Positions 11,175-24,333 of a stretch of 64,000 nucleotides of DNA are shown here, piece after piece. Positions within the stretch are counted from its first letter, which is position 1. Every line of letters begins with the position of its first letter. A model generated the notes under the pieces. It saw only the letters and a program-made list of their open reading frames with translations, was not told where the DNA came from and ran no database searches. The stretch comes from Capsicum annuum (lineage: Eukaryota > Streptophyta > Magnoliopsida > Solanales > Solanaceae), in NCBI RefSeq assembly GCF_002878395.1, contig NC_061121.1, forward strand, positions 18,595,993 through 18,659,992, read 5' to 3'. The position numbers were made by a program, and so were the translations under genes.

Positions 11175-11994
11175 GTAGGTAGAATGGATTGTCCACTTTG
11201 TGATACTTTATACCATATATCATCAATGTAGCCTAAAACACCTTTTTACAAAAGTCAGATCCTTCATCACTTATAATTGTATGGGGCACCCCAAAACATG
11301 GGCCATAGGTGCTCACAAACGGTCCCATAAAGTCAATAATAAAGATATCAAATAATTTAACCTCTATCATCTTTGTCATTGGCATTTCATAAAGTTCTAA
11401 GATTGAACCTTACCTTTGGCATAGATAGCATTTCTCTTTGGAATTGATTGCATTTCTCCAAAACTAATAACCATCCTTAAAATGTTTTGTCCAGTAGCAA
11501 CCACTTTACAATACCTTAATTTTTCACCGTATGATCGACTGCATGATGTCACACAATAAGGGAAGTATGGCATGCTTCCAAAATGCTTAGGATATCAACT
11601 TCTGGTATGCATCTTCTAATGATGTTTTCTGCACTGATCTGAACAAGTTCGGCATATCCCAAAAGTATCTAGTAGTATTATGGAGAAACTTCTTTTTCTG
11701 ATGGATAGATAAGTTCTTTGAAATAATTTCACTAATAACAGTTAATGAAATTAGCAAACAAGGCACCTTTTTTCGAGAAGCTGAAAAAATTTTCTCATAT
11801 AAAAAAGCATAATTAATATCAAGCTTTCCATACAGGAATGATCGCCCTTTAATTTGGATAGGTGATTCGTAACCTAATTTTCATACCCCTTTTGGTCTTT
11901 AAATTTGAAGTCAAATTCCTGGAATAGTAATACCCATCTAATAAGCCTTGGTTTTTCATATTTGTTCACCATCAAGTATCTTATTGTCACATGG
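11175..11994 (-). pseudogene. A2 integrase fragment
   Basis: Reverse-strand translation across several frames gives the integrase core IDFMGPFVSTYG followed directly by CFGVPHTIISDEGSDFCKKVF near 11200-11350. Compared with element O (44000-44200), about 40 codons between the first catalytic aspartate region and the GVP motif are missing, so the catalytic core is internally deleted. Farther right the zinc-binding part and the RNase H/IN linker are recognisable but full of stops. At the right end the RNase H frame ([13 protein letters not shown] type) breaks at CATGG and resumes at 34350 after T2. Left, it is cut by S1. It is clearly non-functional. Confidence 0.7.
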
Positions 11995-14651
11995 TGTAAT
12001 ACCCTAAGAGTTCAGACATTTTTAGGATCATGCTTCAAACTCATGAGTAATAAATTTTAGTTCTTTGGTAGTGCTATAATCAAGGTTGATGCATATTAAG
12101 GCCTCAAAAGTTTCCTAGCTAATGGAAGAATCAAAATATTTCCTTAGCGATTGAATTCTTGAGAAGGATATTGGGATAGTCAACTTCAAATGAGCATATC
12201 TCTCATTATGCTATTAATTTATGAGCTCATGACCCACCAACAGATAGATTATTGAATTATCTTTCCAACTATGCCAATTTCTCCTAAATTTGATATCGGA
12301 GCAAGGATTTATGCCCATTTTACTCCGGCATGTCAGGCTGGGAAACTAAGTGACGATATTCGTGATAAGATGTCTCGCCCTTGACGGCCTATCACCAATG
12401 TCGTCAGCCTGGGTAGATTTTCACCCACATTGATGACATTTTGTGAAAAGCCTTCATGCCAGTTACGGCCTATCACCAATGTCATTACCCTTAACCAGAA
12501 AATCAAGATTTTACCCTTTTGTGATGACTATTTGTTATGGCTTATCACTAGCTTGACGGCTTGTCACGAATATCATTAGCTATTTTACCCAGCAATTGAG
12601 AGATGTTTTAGTAAGGGTATTTTGGTCTTTTTCCTTTACTTCCCATGACATATAACCCTTAAAGAGTGTATGATCTTCCATTTTCTTTAGTTAAACATCT
12701 CAAAAAGCTCTGTTATACACTCTCAACCCTAAGATTAGGGTTTCCTCTTAAGATCATCTTCTCAACAGCAAGCCTAAGGATTTCTTCAAGAACCTTCAGA
12801 AACTTTAGATCTCTTTCAAGATTAAATCACTAAGGTATGCCTAGTGTTCATCCATGGGTCCCTTTCATCCATGGAGCTCAAGAATCATGTTTTAAATTAT
12901 AAATTATGATTTCCTTGTCATATTATGACTATATTCATGTTGATGATTGTTGTATGGATTCAAGGTTATATCTTGATGTGTTTTCATAAAGAATGTGAAT
13001 AGGTTAGTTGAAACCCATGAATTTTGGATGGATTAAGATTGTCAAATTGATAAATATACCTAAGCCTTAAAAGAGTGCATACAATGTGTTTGATAAAATG
13101 CCTAAGGAACTAGAAATCATGAGTTTATGCTATGCTTACTTACAAATCATACGTATGTAAAAGATGTATGAAAATTATGTACTTCATGAAATTCCCCATG
13201 TTATGATATTATGAATTGTGAACTCCAATCTTGTGATTAAGTCAGTCATGTGTGTGTAAGTTTCCTTCCATCAAGTCGTGGGGGTATTTGTACCCAAAAA
13301 TTATAGTTGTGTGCCTAGAGCCGTGTCATGTTTCATGATCTCCAAAATCATGCCTTGAATCAATAGAAATCAGTTAGTCATATGACTCAGGGAACCTCAT
13401 GATTTTAGTCAGTTATCAGATATCAAAAATATTCCATCAGTTAACAAAATTTAGTAAGTTCAGTCCACGTATATTCAGTTACTCATGTTCAGTTTTTTCA
13501 GATGGGAGTAGAAGTTAGCACCGAGTGAACCAAAGAATGGGAAATCGCTTGTTATATGAGGGTGTGATTCTTAGAAGCCATCCTTACATTCGAGAACTAT
13601 GTATCCAACATAGGTTGAGACATCACAACTGTTATATAAGGGTAGATTAGATTGCTTAACTTGTTATATAAGGGTTCCCACTGTTCTCACTAGGGTTGTT
13701 ATATGAGGGTTTCCCACATGCTGTCTTTACCAGTGGCGCAGTATTGACACCCTTCCAGTCAGGGAAGAGATTGGACCCCAGCTTAGCCAAAATGGTGCAT
13801 ATGGGGTATGTCGGCTAAACAACTACCTCCCACAGTTTCAGTATTAGTCTCAATAAAATAACTCAGATAGTTTTTCAGATTTTAGTATACTAGGACTAGC
13901 AGATACAGTCAAATTCAGTTACAGTACAAAACTGAAATAGTTTAATCAAATTCAAGACTTTCAGACACAGTCACCCATGTTATCAGAAATACAGTATCAT
14001 GCATGATTAGTTTTTAGTAAACCATGTATTAGCATACAGATTTAACTATCACACATTCATGATCTCAGTTACTATATATGTATGTTTGCACTCTCATGTT
14101 CATATCAGTAAGCCAGTTAGCATTGTTCATGTATGTAAACCCTTTGCATTTAGCCTACCTCTCCCATATACTCAGTACTTTCAGTTGTACTGACGCATTT
14201 GCGCTATGGTGCTTTCTTTTATGTTACATCATAGGTTCAGAGCTACGAGTTCCAGATCAGCAGTACCATTCCAGTCATAGAGTTGTAGTGAGTCCTCATC
14301 CATTCGAGGATGATATTATTTTATTTCATTCATTATTTCAGTTTAATTTTTCTAGATGGAGTTAGTTGGAGACATGTTCCTTCAACTCCTTATTCATATA
14401 ATATTTAGAGACTTTCAGATTTAGTTTAGATTTGATTCAGTTTTCAGTTGTTTTGGGTATTTACCACCCACATGGATGTTATGTTTTGGCAGATTCTTTA
14501 TTCAGTTGAACCTTACGGTTTATTGTTCATGATTTCCGTATATTTCTTATATATTATACAGTGTACAGGTATAGATATCAGTCATGGGTTAGCTTGTGGT
14601 CTTTCGGGGTCATGAGCACTGTATATCATTTTAGTTAAGAAAATTAATACA
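11995..14651 (+). repeat. T2 5' LTR
   Basis: Starts TGTAATACCCTAAGAG and ends near AATTAATACA, a decayed form of the CGTTACA end of its partner. It is collinear with 19806-22116 plus 33901-34344. It carries the GTGATA module at 12350-12600 and a weak TATA-like ACATATAACCC at 12648. Confidence 0.85.
12350..12600 (+). repeat. Palindromic GTGATA/TATCA module in T2 5' LTR
   Basis: Copies of GACGATATTCGTGATAAG, GGCCTATCACCAATGTCGTC and variants. The same module is at 20160-20380 in the 3' LTR and inverted at 38430-38680 in S2. It resembles the module in the Athila LTRs of RetA, O and I. Confidence 0.75.
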
Positions 14652-14660
14652 TTAAAAACT

Positions 14661-14672
14661 TGGTATCAGAGC
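14661..14672 (+). other. T2 primer-binding site, initiator tRNA-Met
   Basis: TGGTATCAGAGC is complementary to the 3' end of plant initiator tRNA-Met and lies 9 bases after the 5' LTR. This primer choice is usual for chromoviruses. Confidence 0.9.
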
Positions 14673-14876
14673 TTAAGTTTTAATTGAGTCCTAGGAAGTC
14701 TAAAAGCCGCATGTAGTAGAGTCTTGTACATGGGTGTATTGCGCGCCACGTTTATGTGCAGGAGGCAATGAGATGTTTTAGGAACTGTTTCCCTTCTTTC
14801 AGCATTTATGTCATTCTAGTGAGCATAATCTCAAGTTAAACTCTCAGTCTAATCCATTCTTCTCTTATTTCAGAAT

Positions 14877-15990
14877 ATGCCTCCAAGAAGAAGAAACCAG
14901 CCAGCTCCTCATCCCGAAGATCCTTTGGGAAACCATATTTCTCATGTGGAGTTTAGGGCCACATTCACCACACTTACTCACTCTGTGGCTGCCCAAAATG
15001 AATGGCCACAAGTTATCCTGGCCAATCCAGTGGTCAACTCAGCCACAGTTGGGATTTAGGACTTCACCGGAATGAACCCTCCTTCTTTCTTCATGTCTAA
15101 GTCTGATGAAGCCCCTCAGGAGTTCATTGAACAAATCTATAAGGTCATTTACCTCATGGGTGTTACTTCTGTTGAGAGTGCTGAGTTAGCCAAATGCTAG
15201 TTGCAAGATATCGCTCATACTTAGTACAGACAGTGGAAATCTGAAAGGGTAGATAACGCAGGTCCTATTGAGTAGGAGGAATTTGTCACGGCCTACTTAG
15301 AAAGATTCTTTCCCCAAGAGCTGAAGGAAGACAAACTTCTTGAGGTCATCAACCTCAGACAGGGACATATGATGGTTAAGGAGTATTCTCTCAAATTTAC
15401 TCAATTAGCCAGATATGCCCCTCATATGGATGCAGACACCTGGGCTAAGATTATCAAATTCATGTCAAAGATGAATGATAATGTGGTAAATGAGTATAGG
15501 TCTGTGATGCTAAACAATGATATGACTTTGGCCAGGATCATGACCCATGCTCAGCAAATAGAGAAGCAAAAGGTTAGAACTAGGGAGACGCAGAACAAGA
15601 GAGCAAGATCAGGAAGTTTTAGTTTTTGTCAGCCCAAATCAGAGAGAGGAAACCGGTGATAGTTTTGTCCTAAGTCAGCAGTTCCATCCCTTTCCTCCGC
15701 CAGTGCCTCAGTGCCAAAATTTTGAAATGACAATAAAGATAGAGCATCAGCCTCTAAATCTTAGGATAGTGTTAGTATTGCCCGCACTTATCCTTAGTGT
15801 TAGACTTACGGGAAGCACCATCAGGATATGTGTAGAGTGGGTAATGGTATTTTTTCGATAGTGGAAAGCTAGGCCACAAATTCAGAGACTGTCCTCATCA
15901 GCTAGGTCCTCAGGGTCAGTAGAATCATTCCACAGCTCAGTCTGGTCTCCCGAACTAGCAAGGTACCGCTTCCAATACTACTAGTAGGCA
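14877..15990 (+). pseudogene. T2 gag
   Basis: ATG at 14877 opens MPPRRRNQPAPHPEDPLGN, a start also seen in X (MPPRRARINN). The capsid part is recognisable with DFTGMNPPSFF, ERFFPQELKE, LRQGHMMVKEYSLKFTQLARYAP and MTHAQQIEKQK. Stops interrupt the frame at about 15057, 15197, 15222 and 15273, mostly TAG where related gags have Gln or Trp. A longer open stretch covers 15369-15659. Near 15840-15895 a zinc knuckle remains readable as FDSGKLGHKFRDCPH, with the first Cys replaced by Phe after a T-run that also shifts the frame. Gag would form the particle and bind RNA; this copy cannot. Confidence 0.85.
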
Positions 15991-16039
15991 ATGCCCAAAT
16001 AGACTCTATGCTCTTCAGACTCGATAGGATCAGGAAAAT

Positions 16040-19000
16040 TCTCCTGATGTCGTTACTAGTATGTTAAAGATTTTCCATATTTATGTCTATGCTTTGCTAG
16101 ATCTAGGTGCATGCTTGTCTTTTGTTACTCCTTTCATAGAAGACGATTTCAGAATCAATCCTAAATTTTAGAAGAGCCCATTTCAGTCTCAACCCCAATG
16201 GGTAAAACCATCATAGCTAGATGGGTATACAGGAATTGCCTAGTTATGATACTTTAGAAATCTATATCAGCAGATTTAGTTGAATTAGAGATGACTAATT
16301 TTGGTGTCATTCTCGGCATGGATTAGCTTCATTTCTGCTATGCCACAGTCGACTGCAAAAATAGGATAGTTCAGTTTTAGTTCCCAAATGAATCTATCCT
16401 AGAGTGGAGGGGTAGTACTTCATCATTCAGGGGTTAGCTTGTTTCCTATCTTCGGGCAAGAAAAATGATATCTAAGTGGTGTGTGCATTATCTCATTCAT
16501 GTTAAGGATTCCAGTTCTGAATCTCCTAGCTTGAAATCAGTCCCAGTTACTAATGAATATTCAGATATCTTTCTTGAAGATCTTTAAGGCATTCCTCCCG
16601 AAAGGGAAATAGACTTCGGCATTAATATGCTTCTAAACACTTAGCCTCTTTCTATTTTGCCATACAGAATGGCACCAGCAGAACTTAAGGAACTGAAACA
16701 TCAGTAGAAGGATCTCTTTTATAAGGGATTCATCAGGACCAGTGTATCCCCTAGGGGTGCACCATTCTTATTCGTGCACAAGAAAGATGCTTCTCTCAGG
16801 ATGTGTATCAATTACCGTCAGCTCAACAAAGTCATGGTCAAGAACATGTATCCACTTCCTAGAATAGATGCCTTATTTGGAAAACTTCAGGTGAAAGTTA
16901 TTTCTCAAAGATAGACCTCAGATCAGGCTATCATCAGCTCATAGTTAGTGAATGTGACATTCGGATGACAGCTTTTCATACTCGGTATCACCACTTCGAA
17001 TTTCTAGTCATGTCCTTTGGCCTTACCAATGACCCTATAGCTTTCATGGAATTGATAAATCGGGTGTTCAAGCAGTAGTTGGACATGTTCATCATATATT
17101 TCATAGATGAAATTCTGGTCTATTCTCACATAGAGCGTGATTATTCAGGCCATCTCAAAATTGTTCTTTAGACTCTTAGGGATCTTCTGTTGTTTGCCAA
17201 GTCTAGTAAGTGCGAATTTTGGCAAAGATCAGTAGCATTCCTTTGCCATATTGTTTTTAGTGATAGCATTGGAGTAGATCCTTAGAAGACAAAAATGGTA
17301 AGAAACTAGCCTCGCCCTATCTCTCCATCAGATATCAGGAGTTTCTTGGGTTTGGTTGGCTATTATAGATGGTTTGTTGAGGGATTTTCTTCTATTTCAT
17401 CCTCTATGTCCAGATTGACTCAAAAGAAGATCAAGTTTTGGTGTCAGATATATGTAAGAAGAGTATTCAAAATAGAAGACTCGACTCACTTCAACTCTAC
17501 TTCTAGCCCTTCCAGATAGTTCAGACGGTTTTTTAGTCTATTGTGATAGATCCAGAGTGGTTTTAGGTTGTGTCCTCTTGCAGCATGGTAAGGTCATAGC
17601 CTACTCCTCCAGATAGCTAAAGCCCCATGAGAAGAACTATCCTACTCATGATCTTGAGTTAGCAGTTGTAGTATTTTCCTTAAAGATTTAGAGGCATTAT
17701 CTATACAGAGTTCATGTAGATTTCTTTACAGATCATAAGAGTCTCAAGTATGTATTTTCTTAGAAAGATCTCAATCTTCATCAGAGACGGTGGTTAGAGC
17801 TTTTGAAATATTATGACATGAGTGTTCTTTATCATCTAGGAAAGGCCAACATTATGGACGATGCTCTCAGTAGACTCTCCATGGGGAGTGTATCTCACGT
17901 GGAGGATAGAAAGAAAAAGATAGCTCATGAAATCCATCAACTTGCCAGACTTAGAATTCGCTTAGTCAACTCTTCAGAGAGTGGTGCATGTGTTCAGAGT
18001 AGTTCAGAGCCATGTCTAGTTTCTGAGGTAAAAGAGAAGCAAGACAGCGATCCTAGCCTTTTTAAACCAAAAGAGTCACTTCAGAATCAGAAGGTAGAGG
18101 TTTTCTCCCAAGGAGGAGATGGTGTTCTTCGTTATTAGAGTCATCTGTGTGTTCCAGGTGTAGATGACTTGAGGCAGCAAATTCTTGTAGAAGCGCATGG
18201 TGTGCCATACTCTATTCATCCAGGGGCCACTAAGATGTACTGCAACTTGCGGGAGATCTAATGGTGGAGTGGGATGAAGAGAGTTGTTGCCGAGTTTGTG
18301 GATAAGTGCTCTACATGTCAGTAGGTTAAGACAGAGCAGCAAAACCCAATTGGTTCCATGCAGGAGTTCACCATTCCAAATTGGAAGTGGAAAAAAGTGA
18401 ACATGGACTTTGTGACAGGTTTGCCTCGCATTCGTCATCAACATGATTCTGTTTGGGTCATTGTAGATAGAATGACCAAGTCAGATCATTTCTTTCTAGT
18501 TCATACTTTTTATTCAGCCGAGGATTATGCCAAACCCTATATCAAGGAGTTGGTCAGATTACATGGTGTTCCATTATCTATCATCTTAAACAAAGGTACT
18601 CAGTTCACCCCTCACTTCTGAAAAGCATTCCAAAAGGGTCTTGGTACCCAAGTCCACCTAAGTACGGCATTTCATCCTCAGACAGATGGTCAAGCAGAAA
18701 GGACCATTCAAACTCTCGAAGATATGCTAAGGGCGTGTGCAGCTGATTTCAAGGAAAGTTGGGATGACCACTTGCCTTTGATTGAATTTGCATACAACAA
18801 TAGCTATCATTCCAATATTCACATAGCTCCATTCAAAGCTCTCCATGGTAGGATATATAGATCTTCAATTGTTTTTTTCGAAGTTAGTGAGGCCTCAGTC
18901 ATAGGTCCTAACTTAGTATACCATGCCTTAGAGAAAGTTCAGTTGATCAGAGAGAGACTCTGGGCTGCTCAGAGCCGACAGAAGTATTATGCAGATGTTT

Positions 19001-19460
19001 GTAGAAAGAATCTTGAGTTCGAGGTCAATGACTATGTCTATCTCAAGATCACTCCCATGAAGAAAGTGAAGAGGTTCGTCAAGAAAGGGAAACTCAGTCT
19101 CCGCTATATCGGTCCCTTCAAGATTCTCAGTTGCTTTGGAAAAGAAGCTTATAAGCTCGAATTGCCTATGATCTAGCCTTAGTTCATCCAGTCTTCCATG
19201 TCTCTTTGCTCAAGAAGTGCATAGGTAACCCAACAGTTGTAGTCCCTATTCAGAGCATTGACATTTAGAATAGCCTCTCTTATGAAGAGAGTCCAATTGA
19301 AACCTTAGACTATTAGACTTGCCGTTTAAGGTAAAAAGAAGTCCCTCTAGTCAAGTTTCTTTCGCTAAATCAGTCTCATAAGGGAGCCACTTGGGAAGCG
19401 GAGGAAGATATTGGTACCAAGTATCCTCAGCTTTTCTCCGCCAATTTTGATCAAGCTCAA
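16040..19460 (+). pseudogene. T2 pol: PR-RT-RNase H-integrase-chromodomain
   Basis: Domains in order: aspartic protease (16066-16400, active site decayed to LDLGA); RT (about 16590-17400) with [12 protein letters not shown] and the catalytic box FIDE at 17100-17111 where the family has FIDD or YIDD; RNase H (17500-17790) with FFTDHKSLKYVF; integrase zinc domain with DKCSTCQ near 18302; integrase core with NMDFVTGLP near 18400 and ILNKGTQF, in which the second catalytic Asp is Asn (18589-18591); AFHPQTDGQAERTIQT with the catalytic Glu kept; and a chromodomain tail GATWEAEEDI near 19385. Stops are frequent and mostly TAG at expected Gln codons (SRQLK, DPQKT, CQQVK contexts). Longest intact stretches are 17803-18138, 18358-18621 and 18724-19176. 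Dead by stops and by active-site change. Confidence 0.9.
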
Positions 19461-19805
19461 GGTAAAGTTTTCCTTAAACTTATTCAATTTCATGTTCATG
19501 TTCCCTTCATGAAACTTTGTACCTATTACCATTTCATGCTCATTCATGAATTCATGTATCAGTTTAGTTATGAGATCATGCATCAGTTATGCGTTCTCAT
19601 CTTGAGAAACACAGTTTATCAGATTACTCAGTTATGCATTCATTTGTCAGTTATCCATGCATCAGATATGCATGAATTCAGTATATTTATTATGTCAGTC
19701 ATGAGATCTGATTTTAGTTATTCATGTTCAGTAATGTTCAACTTTTCTTTTATCCCCTCTCAGTTGATTCTCATTCAAGGACGAATATTTCCAAGGGGGA
19801 GATAT
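19461..19805 (+). other. T2 3' untranslated region and polypurine tract
   Basis: Non-coding; CCAAGGGGGAGATAT at 19791-19805 is the polypurine tract directly before the LTR start. Confidence 0.8.
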
Positions 19806-22116
19806 TGTAATACCCCAAAAGTTCAGACTTTTTTAGGATCATGCTTCGAACTGATGATTAATAAATTTTAGTTCTTTGGTAGTGCTATGATTAAGGTTGA
19901 TGCATATTAAGGCCTCAAAAGTGTCCTACCGAATGGACGAATCAAAACATTTCCTTACCGATTGAATTCTTGAGAAGGATGTTGGTATAGTCAACTTCAA
20001 ATTAGCATATCTCTCATTATACTATGAATTTCTAATCTCATGACCCATCAACAGATAGAAAATTGAATTATCTTTCCAATAATATGAAATTCTCCCAAAT
20101 ATGATATTAGATCAAGGAGTTATGCCCATTTTAATCCGGCATATTAGGCTGGAAAACTGAGTAACGACATTAGTGATAAGCTGTCACTCCTGTCGTCATC
20201 CCTGGGCAGATTTTCACCCCCAGTGATGACATTTTGTGATAATTCATCATGCCCATGATGACCTATCACTAATGTCGTAAACCTTAATCAGAAAATAAAG
20301 ATTTTAACCTTTTGTGACGACAATTCGTGGCGGCTTATCACCAGCTTGACGGCTTGTCCCAAATGTCACTAGCTATTTTTTCCACTAATTGAGGGACATT
20401 TTAGTATGGGTATTTTGGTCTTTGTTCTTCACTTCCCACAACTTATAACCCTAAAGGAGCATATTATCTTCCATTCCCTTTAGTTAAACATCTCAAAAAG
20501 CTCTCTCATATACTCTCAACCATAAGATTAGGGTTCCTTTCAAGATCATCTCCTCAAGATAAAGCCTAAGTATTTCTTCAACAACCTTCAGAGACATTAG
20601 ATCTCTTTCAAGATTCAATTAGTAAGGTATGCTTAGTGTTCATCCATGAGTCCCTTTTATCCATAGGGCTCAAGGATCATGTTTTAAATTATAAATTGTG
20701 ATTTTCTTGTCGTGTTATGACAATATTCATGTTGATGATTGTTGTTTGGATTCAAGGTTGTATCTTGATGTGTTTTCATGAAGTATATGAATATGTTAGT
20801 TGAAACCCATGAATTTTGGATGGATTAAGATTGTCAAATTGATAAATATACTTATGCCTTAAAAGAGTGCATGAAAGGTGTTTGATAACATGCCTAAGGA
20901 ACTAGAAATCATACAATATAGCTAAATTGTGACTAAGTGAAGGATTCATGATATGCCCCTATGTTCCAATAACTTTCATGTTGATAGCGTGCCTCGTAAA
21001 TGTTGTTGGATTGTTCATGAACTAGTATTATGAGATTAAGCTAGGTTTACTTGTAAATCCTACTTATGCAAAAGATGTATGAAAATCATGTACTCCATGA
21101 AATTCCCCACATTATGATATTATGAATTGTGAACTCCAATCTTGTGATCAAGTCAGTCATGTGTTTGTCAGTTTCCTTCCATCGAGTCCTGGGGGTATTT
21201 GTACCCAAAAAATATAGCTGTGTGACTAGAGCCGTGTCATGTTTCATGATCTCCAAAATTAAGCCATGAATCAATAAAAATCAGTCAGTCATGTGACTTA
21301 GGAAAACCTCATGGTCATCGTCAGTTATAAGATATCAGAAATATTTCGTCAGTTAACAAAATTCAGTATGTTCAGTCCAAGTACAGCCAGTTACTCATGT
21401 TCAGTCTCTTCAGATGGGAGTATATGTTAGCACCGAGTTAACCCAAGGAAGGCAAATCACCTATTATATGAGGGTGTGATTCTTAGCAGCTATCCTTGTA
21501 TTCCAGAACTATATAGCCATCATAGGTTAAGACATCGTAGCCAATTATATGAGGGTAGATAAGGTGGCTTAACTTGTTATATGAGGGTTCCCACTATTCT
21601 CACAAGGTTACCTATTATATAAGGGCTGCCCACATATTGTCTTTACCATTGGCGCGGTATTAACACCCTTCCAGTCAGGGCAGAGATTGGAGCCCAGCTT
21701 AGCAAAAGTGGTGCATATGGGGCATGTCAATTAAACAACTTTAAGTATTAGTCTCAGTTAAAGAACTTAGATAGTTCTTCAAATTTTAGTATATCAGGAC
21801 TGCCAGATACAGTCAAATTTAGGTACAATACGAAACTCAGATAGTTCCATCAAATTCATGACTGTCAGACACAATCCCCCATGTTGTCAGAACTATAGTG
21901 TCAGTCATAATTAGTTTTCAGTAAACCATGTATTAGCATACAGATTTAGCTATGACACATTCACTATCTCAGTTACTATGTATGCATGTTTGCACTCTTA
22001 CGTTTATATCAGTCAGTCAGTTAGCATTATTCATGCATGTAAACCATATACATTTAGCCGACCTCAATCGTATACTCAGTACTTTCAGTTGTATTAACAC
22101 ATTGGCGTTATGGTGC
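19806..22116 (+). repeat. T2 3' LTR, first part
   Basis: Starts TGTAATACCCCAAAAG and runs parallel to the 5' LTR, including the GTGATA module at 20160-20380, until it stops at GGTGC (22112-22116), where X begins. The uninterrupted text is seen in the 5' LTR near 14205-14225. Confidence 0.9.
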
Positions 22117-24333
22117 TGTAATGCCCCAAAAATGGGTCCTGAAGCGTCACAAGGCTACAAGTAGCCCCAAGCTAACCCTTTGAGCAATTTTCTACCTTTC
22201 AACACTTATTTCAACATCATTATGACAACCAACTGCGTAATATCAACCAAGTCTCACAATAATATGAATAAATGCAAAAATAACAAAATACTAAAAGAAA
22301 AGTCTACCACTCCAATCTATTAGTCTAACAAATCCAGCCTGACAAGCCTCTACTAATCAATAACCAGAAAGCCATTAGGACAGGACCCAACTGACTCGAA
22401 CTCAAAAGGTAGAATATAAAATCAGACTGAACCGAATATCTAAAATAACATGTCCTCAGATCATGAGGACTCACCACAGTAAAGGATGCAGATCAACGTG
22501 CTCGGGAATCACCGTCAAATCTGAAACTAGGCACCTGAACCTACATTATAGGGAAAATGTAGCCCACATACGAATACGTGGGTTAGTACCATGTAATATG
22601 GACCGAGTATATGGCGGTGCGTGGATGCTTTCAGAAATCAAATATCATAAGTATTCATAGAAAACATACATGCTATAACAAGTGACTCACATAGCTCGAA
22701 TAAAATCATCATAATCATAAGAGGGAAAGATATATCAGGTAAAACATGTGAGTCGTCATAATAAGTTCTCAATTTACTTTCATCTCGATTTCAAATCATC
22801 AAAACAATCAAATCCCATAACAATGCTCTTTAGAATATATCCTTTCAATCTTTCAAAATTAGCAACTTTCTCAAAATTAGTCTTTCAAGTGAATACATTT
22901 TCATATTAGATAGAAGAGTACACACACACACACATTGGGAGTCTCTCATAACCGACATAAACCATGTGAGCTACATGGAGTCCAACGTCCAACCCATATT
23001 GGGGAGAGCTATCCTATCCTTGCCATCGAAGTAGGACCTTAATCTTTCATTCATTAGTGATCACTATAACAGACCCAGGCACACATCTTATGGGGGCACG
23101 TATTTCTAGGGAAGTACAAAACTGCTATACCTCCCGCTCGGTGCAAAAAACTACTCCCAAAATTAACTCAGAAATTTAAATCAAACTCAGGGTCACATTA
23201 AAGAAAATCCACAATAAACAATTCAAAAATTTTCATCGGGAGCCAACATGCTACCCTTATTATCATACATCAATCAAATGTGTGGATTTCTTTTCTCATT
23301 CGGGTTCAAAATCAATTGTTTCATGACAGAAAAGGTCAAATCTTCATCATCATTTTAAATCATTCAAATATCAAGGTGTTTATAACACATAACTTCTCAA
23401 AAGAATAGTCTCAAATAGAGTTCAAAAAACCCATATATCAATATCACCATATAACCTTTCAAAGTTTCATACTTTATGTCATAAGCATAAAATAATAACT
23501 TAAAATCTGAAAATTCAGCTTTATATGAAACCATATCAACATTCTCATGAAAACATAATAAGTCATAAATTCATATATTCAAATTCGTAGTAAAACATAT
23601 CAAATCATATATCTTTGTAAAGAAAATTTACTTGGGAAGAACAACGAAAGGGTGTTCTTGTAAAAAAACCCCACATACCTCAAACTTGAAGCTTTAGATG
23701 ACTTTTCAAATGACGTAATGCTATTCACGAACTTTTGGGTGTCCCTCGTAGCCTTCGTAACAGGGATTCCAAATATGTAAAAATTATAGAACTCCAACGG
23801 TTGAATCTCTAGCTATTGGGGTTTTTATGTTGAAACCCTTAAGGTTATTCTTGGTGAATTTGGGTGAAAGTGGTGTTATTTTGGGTTTGGAGGGTTTAAT
23901 CCTGTGTTAGAGAAGGTATGGGAATGGAAAAATACTCTTTTACCCTTAATGACATGGAAAAAGGATAAAAATTTCCCTGGCCTGCGATGGACCATGCGCC
24001 ACACGCTCTATCCCACCGCAGAGAAACATGCGTCGCATGCTCCAAAGCTCCGCAAAGAAGCATGCGTCTGATCTTACTCGTTTGAAAATCAAACATGCCC
24101 TAAACGATGTTCAAAAATTTTGAAGCTCACCTAGAACATACTACGACCTTTCCCTATCGTAATGCAACAAAAATTTCAAGAAACGAAGCTCGGGAAGGTC
24201 ACGAAATAATTCAACAAGGATTCAAGGCTAGAAAAATGATTAAGTGTTAGAACACTTAATAAAATTTCAAAGTGTTAAGCTCAACTTGACTTTCTTCGAA
24301 GTCTTTAATGACTCAGAAATTTTGGGGTCTTAC
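22117..24333 (-). repeat. X 3' LTR
   Basis: Plus-sense ends TGTAATGCCCC and GGGGTCTTAC, with the last A at 26728 beyond Y. It aligns along its length with 31657-33895; over the first 200 columns I count about twenty substitutions by eye plus a small indel, so the insertion is old. A CATGCG-rich block at 23985-24070 takes the U3 position of the modules in other LTRs. Confidence 0.9.

Noticed and set aside
12350..12600. CRISPR-like or satellite array from the repeated short palindromes
   Set aside because: Units are irregularly spaced and diverged, lie inside plant LTRs, and have no cas genes; treated as a U3 repeat module.
14661..14672. tRNA gene fragments
   Set aside because: Matches to tRNA-Met and tRNA-Asp are 12-18 bases long, next to LTRs and in complement orientation, so they are primer-binding sites.
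19509..19871. 120-codon plus-strand frame at the T2 3' end
   Set aside because: It spans the untranslated region, polypurine tract and LTR start; low complexity and no homologue in the equivalent T1 region.
22920..22936. CA microsatellite in the X LTR
   Set aside because: Only about eight repeat units and also present, shorter, in the partner LTR; not remarkable.
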